From assembly GCF_900104255.1 (NCBI RefSeq), contig NZ_FNKZ01000001.1, positions 2,138,001 to 2,202,000 of the forward strand: a stretch of DNA of 64,000 nucleotides, in the 5' to 3' direction. The position numbers and the translations under genes are program-made. Numbering within the stretch: the first letter of the stretch is position 1; each line of letters begins with the position of its first letter. Positions 62,422 through 64,000 of this stretch are shown piece after piece. Source of the stretch: Pseudoxanthomonas sp. CF385 (GTDB taxonomy: Bacteria > Pseudomonadota > Gammaproteobacteria > Xanthomonadales > Xanthomonadaceae). Below the pieces are notes generated by a model. The model saw only the letters and a list, made by a program, of their open reading frames with translations, did no database searches and was not told the DNA's origin.

Positions 62422-64000
62422 CGTCCGTCTCCCGGCGCATACGGAAACTGCAGCGCCTGGTAGTACGCCCGCGGATGCGGCGGCGGCGTTTCGCCGGCAG
62501 GCAGCGGCAGGCCGTTGATCGATTGGAAGTAAGCCACGCTCGCATCCCGCCACCACTGCGCTTCGTCGCGCTGGATACGCAGGAACGCGGCGACGTGCCG
62601 GTGGCGCGGTTCGTCCACCTTGCCACGCAGGCCGCCCCAGGTGGACTGCATCGCCTCCACGTAACCCGCGCCGCGCCCGTAGCGGTGCACCAGTTCGGTC
62701 CACAGGGTTTGTCCCGAGCGCATGCGGTGTTGCCACGGCACGTGGTGGAACCAGAGCAGCAGATTCTCCGGCACCTGCCCGACATCATCGAAGGTTCGCG
62801 CCACCGCGGGCGCGTACTGGGATACGCCGTCGCTGCCGCGGGTGGTGCGGTCAAATCCGATGCCGTGGCGGTCTGCACGGTGGTAGTAGACCGAGGTCCA
62901 GTCTGCCCGCGGTCCCCCGGCCACCCAAGGTCCGGGGCCGTAGTGGTGGCCGCGCGCCATCAGGTGATGCAGCCCCAATGGCGTCATGTAGTCCACCGCC
63001 GCCTCGCGCGAGCCCATCATCATCGCGACCACGGGCGCCACCACGTCCGGCGCGCGGGAGAACGTCATCGTCACCCAGTCGGTCGCGATGTCGCGCGCGG
63101 ACTGGTCGGGATTCCAGGCCAGGCGGCCGAAGGCGTACCAGTTGGCCGGATCGAAGTGCGACCCGCTCCAGGTGCGATCGTCGCCGATGTTCGCCACGCC
63201 GGCGACCCCGCTGAGCGCATGGGCGTCCAGCGATCCATCCACCACGCGGGCCACCGTGGAGCCCGGACCGCGCACGTGCGTGTCCGCGCGCAGGACCTCT
63301 TCGTAGAGCGGCCCCAGATACACCAGATGGGTCGCGAAGCCCAGGTACTCCTTCGTGATCTGGAATTCCATCATCAGCGGCGTACGAGGCATCGCACCGA
63401 ACAACGGATGGAACGGCTCGCGCGGCTGGAAGTCGATGGGCCCGTTCTTGACCTGGACCATGACGTTGTCCCGGAAGGCGCCATCAAGGCCCACGAACTC
63501 GTTGTAGGCCTGCTTGGCCCGATCCTCGGGTACGTCGTGCGCGTACACGAAGGCCCGCCACATCACCACGCCGCCATGCGGGGCCAACGCGTCGGCGAGC
63601 AAATTCGCGCCGTCGGCGTGCGAGCGGCCGTAGTCCTGGGGCCCCGGTTGTCCCTCCGAGTTCGCCTTCACCAGGAATCCGCCGAAATCCGGGATGAGCG
63701 CGTGGATTTCGTCCGCCTTGCCGCGCCACCAGCGTTGGACGCCGGGGTCGAGCGGATCGGCCGTCGCCAGCCCGCCCAGTTCCATGGGCGCGCTGAAGCG
63801 CGCACTCAAGTAGACGCGGACACCGTACGGCCGGAAGACGTCCGCCAGCGCCGCCGCCTTGCGCAGGTATGCAGACGACAAGCTGACCGCGTTCGCATTG
63901 ACGTTGTTGAGGACGGCGCCATTGATGCCCAGCGATGCGTTCGCGCGGGCATAGTCCGTGTACCGCGGATCCAGCCACTCCGGGAGCGTATGCCAGTCCC
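62418..64000 (-). CDS. GH67 alpha-glucuronidase (partial, N-terminus off window)
   Basis: The open frame continues through position 63881 to the window edge (NNVNANAVSLSSAYLRKA), so the start lies outside; 527 codons are visible. Removes 4-O-methylglucuronic acid from xylo-oligomer ends. Active-site segments are intact: the acid-type Glu in FLVKANSEGQPGPQDYGR, Asp in VKNGPIDFQPREP and Glu in FQITKEYLG; their spacing (74 and 28 residues) nearly matches the catalytic E292/D365/E393 of the Cellvibrio enzyme as I recall it. First visible gene of the xylan operon. Confidence 0.93.
   Translation of the reverse strand, partial: DWHTLPEWLDPRYTDYARANASLGINGAVLNNVNANAVSLSSAYLRKAAALADVFRPYGVRVYLSARFSAPMELGGLATADPLDPGVQRWWRGKADEIHALIPDFGGFLVKANSEGQPGPQDYGRSHADGANLLADALAPHGGVVMWRAFVYAHDVPEDRAKQAYNEFVGLDGAFRDNVMVQVKNGPIDFQPREPFHPLFGAMPRTPLMMEFQITKEYLGFATHLVYLGPLYEEVLRADTHVRGPGSTVARVVDGSLDAHALSGVAGVANIGDDRTWSGSHFDPANWYAFGRLAWNPDQSARDIATDWVTMTFSRAPDVVAPVVAMMMGSREAAVDYMTPLGLHHLMARGHHYGPGPWVAGGPRADWTSVYYHRADRHGIGFDRTTRGSDGVSQYAPAVARTFDDVGQVPENLLLWFHHVPWQHRMRSGQTLWTELVHRYGRGAGYVEAMQSTWGGLRGKVDEPRHRHVAAFLRIQRDEAQWWRDASVAYFQSINGLPLPAGETPPPHPRAYYQALQFPYAPGDGR

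Overview
This 64 kb, high-GC window reads as a chromosomal segment of a gammaproteobacterium of the Xanthomonadaceae/Lysobacteraceae, most like Pseudoxanthomonas or a relative. This rests on the housekeeping block trxB-ftsK-lolA-rarA-crcB, the TonB-receptor/PepSY iron cluster, the xylan-utilisation operon and the protein style. The genus is inferred from memory of these families, not from any search.

Layout. 1-6871: housekeeping genes (metallophosphoesterase running off the left edge, trxB, ftsK, lolA, rarA, crcB). 7081-11911: a five-gene operon that looks like a divergent Fap-type functional-amyloid secretion system: an Asp/Asn/Ser- and Gly-rich fibre-like protein, a small secreted protein, a periplasmic C39 peptidase, a second small secreted protein, and an outer-membrane beta-barrel with an N-terminal coiled coil. 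Both small proteins carry the same double-glycine motif, which suggests they are substrates of the peptidase. 11933-18905: small membrane and secreted proteins, hemN behind a perfect FNR-type box, an MFS transporter, and a YdeP-like molybdoenzyme with its FdhD sulfurtransferase. 18951-23624: a Fur-box-preceded siderophore receptor with three inner-membrane iron-uptake proteins. 23635-39168: a 14 kb three-gene surface operon on the minus strand, namely a secreted DUF11 protein, a 2753-residue protein of 24 Cys-paired Ig-like repeats, and a 1179-residue outer-membrane barrel protein. It is flanked by three paralogous XRE-type regulators.

39209-50959: a stress/defence block of many very small hydrophilic proteins, a CBS protein, an HWE histidine kinase with a single-domain response regulator, a cupin, a ferritin-like protein, a glycine-zipper protein, a host-attachment-family protein, a thioredoxin-like protein, a large-subunit catalase (KatE), a UbiB/ABC1 kinase and an OmpR-type regulator. 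51026-51053 is a strong dif-like XerCD site. Gene orientation switches here from mostly plus on the left to all minus on the right, so this may be the replication terminus. Just right of it lies a small AT-richer islet (51152-52393) with a filamentous-phage-type DUF3653-like gene and two unknown genes.

52570-64000: one tightly overlapping minus-strand operon for glucuronoarabinoxylan side-chain and oligomer breakdown: GH67 alpha-glucuronidase (start outside the window), acetylesterase, secreted GH43, secreted GH3 with PA14, GPH symporter, cytoplasmic GH43 and aldose epimerase. No tRNA, rRNA, CRISPR array or insertion sequence was recognised. No gene-free stretch exceeds 300 bases; the longest (38074-38372) is the divergent control region of the giant surface operon.
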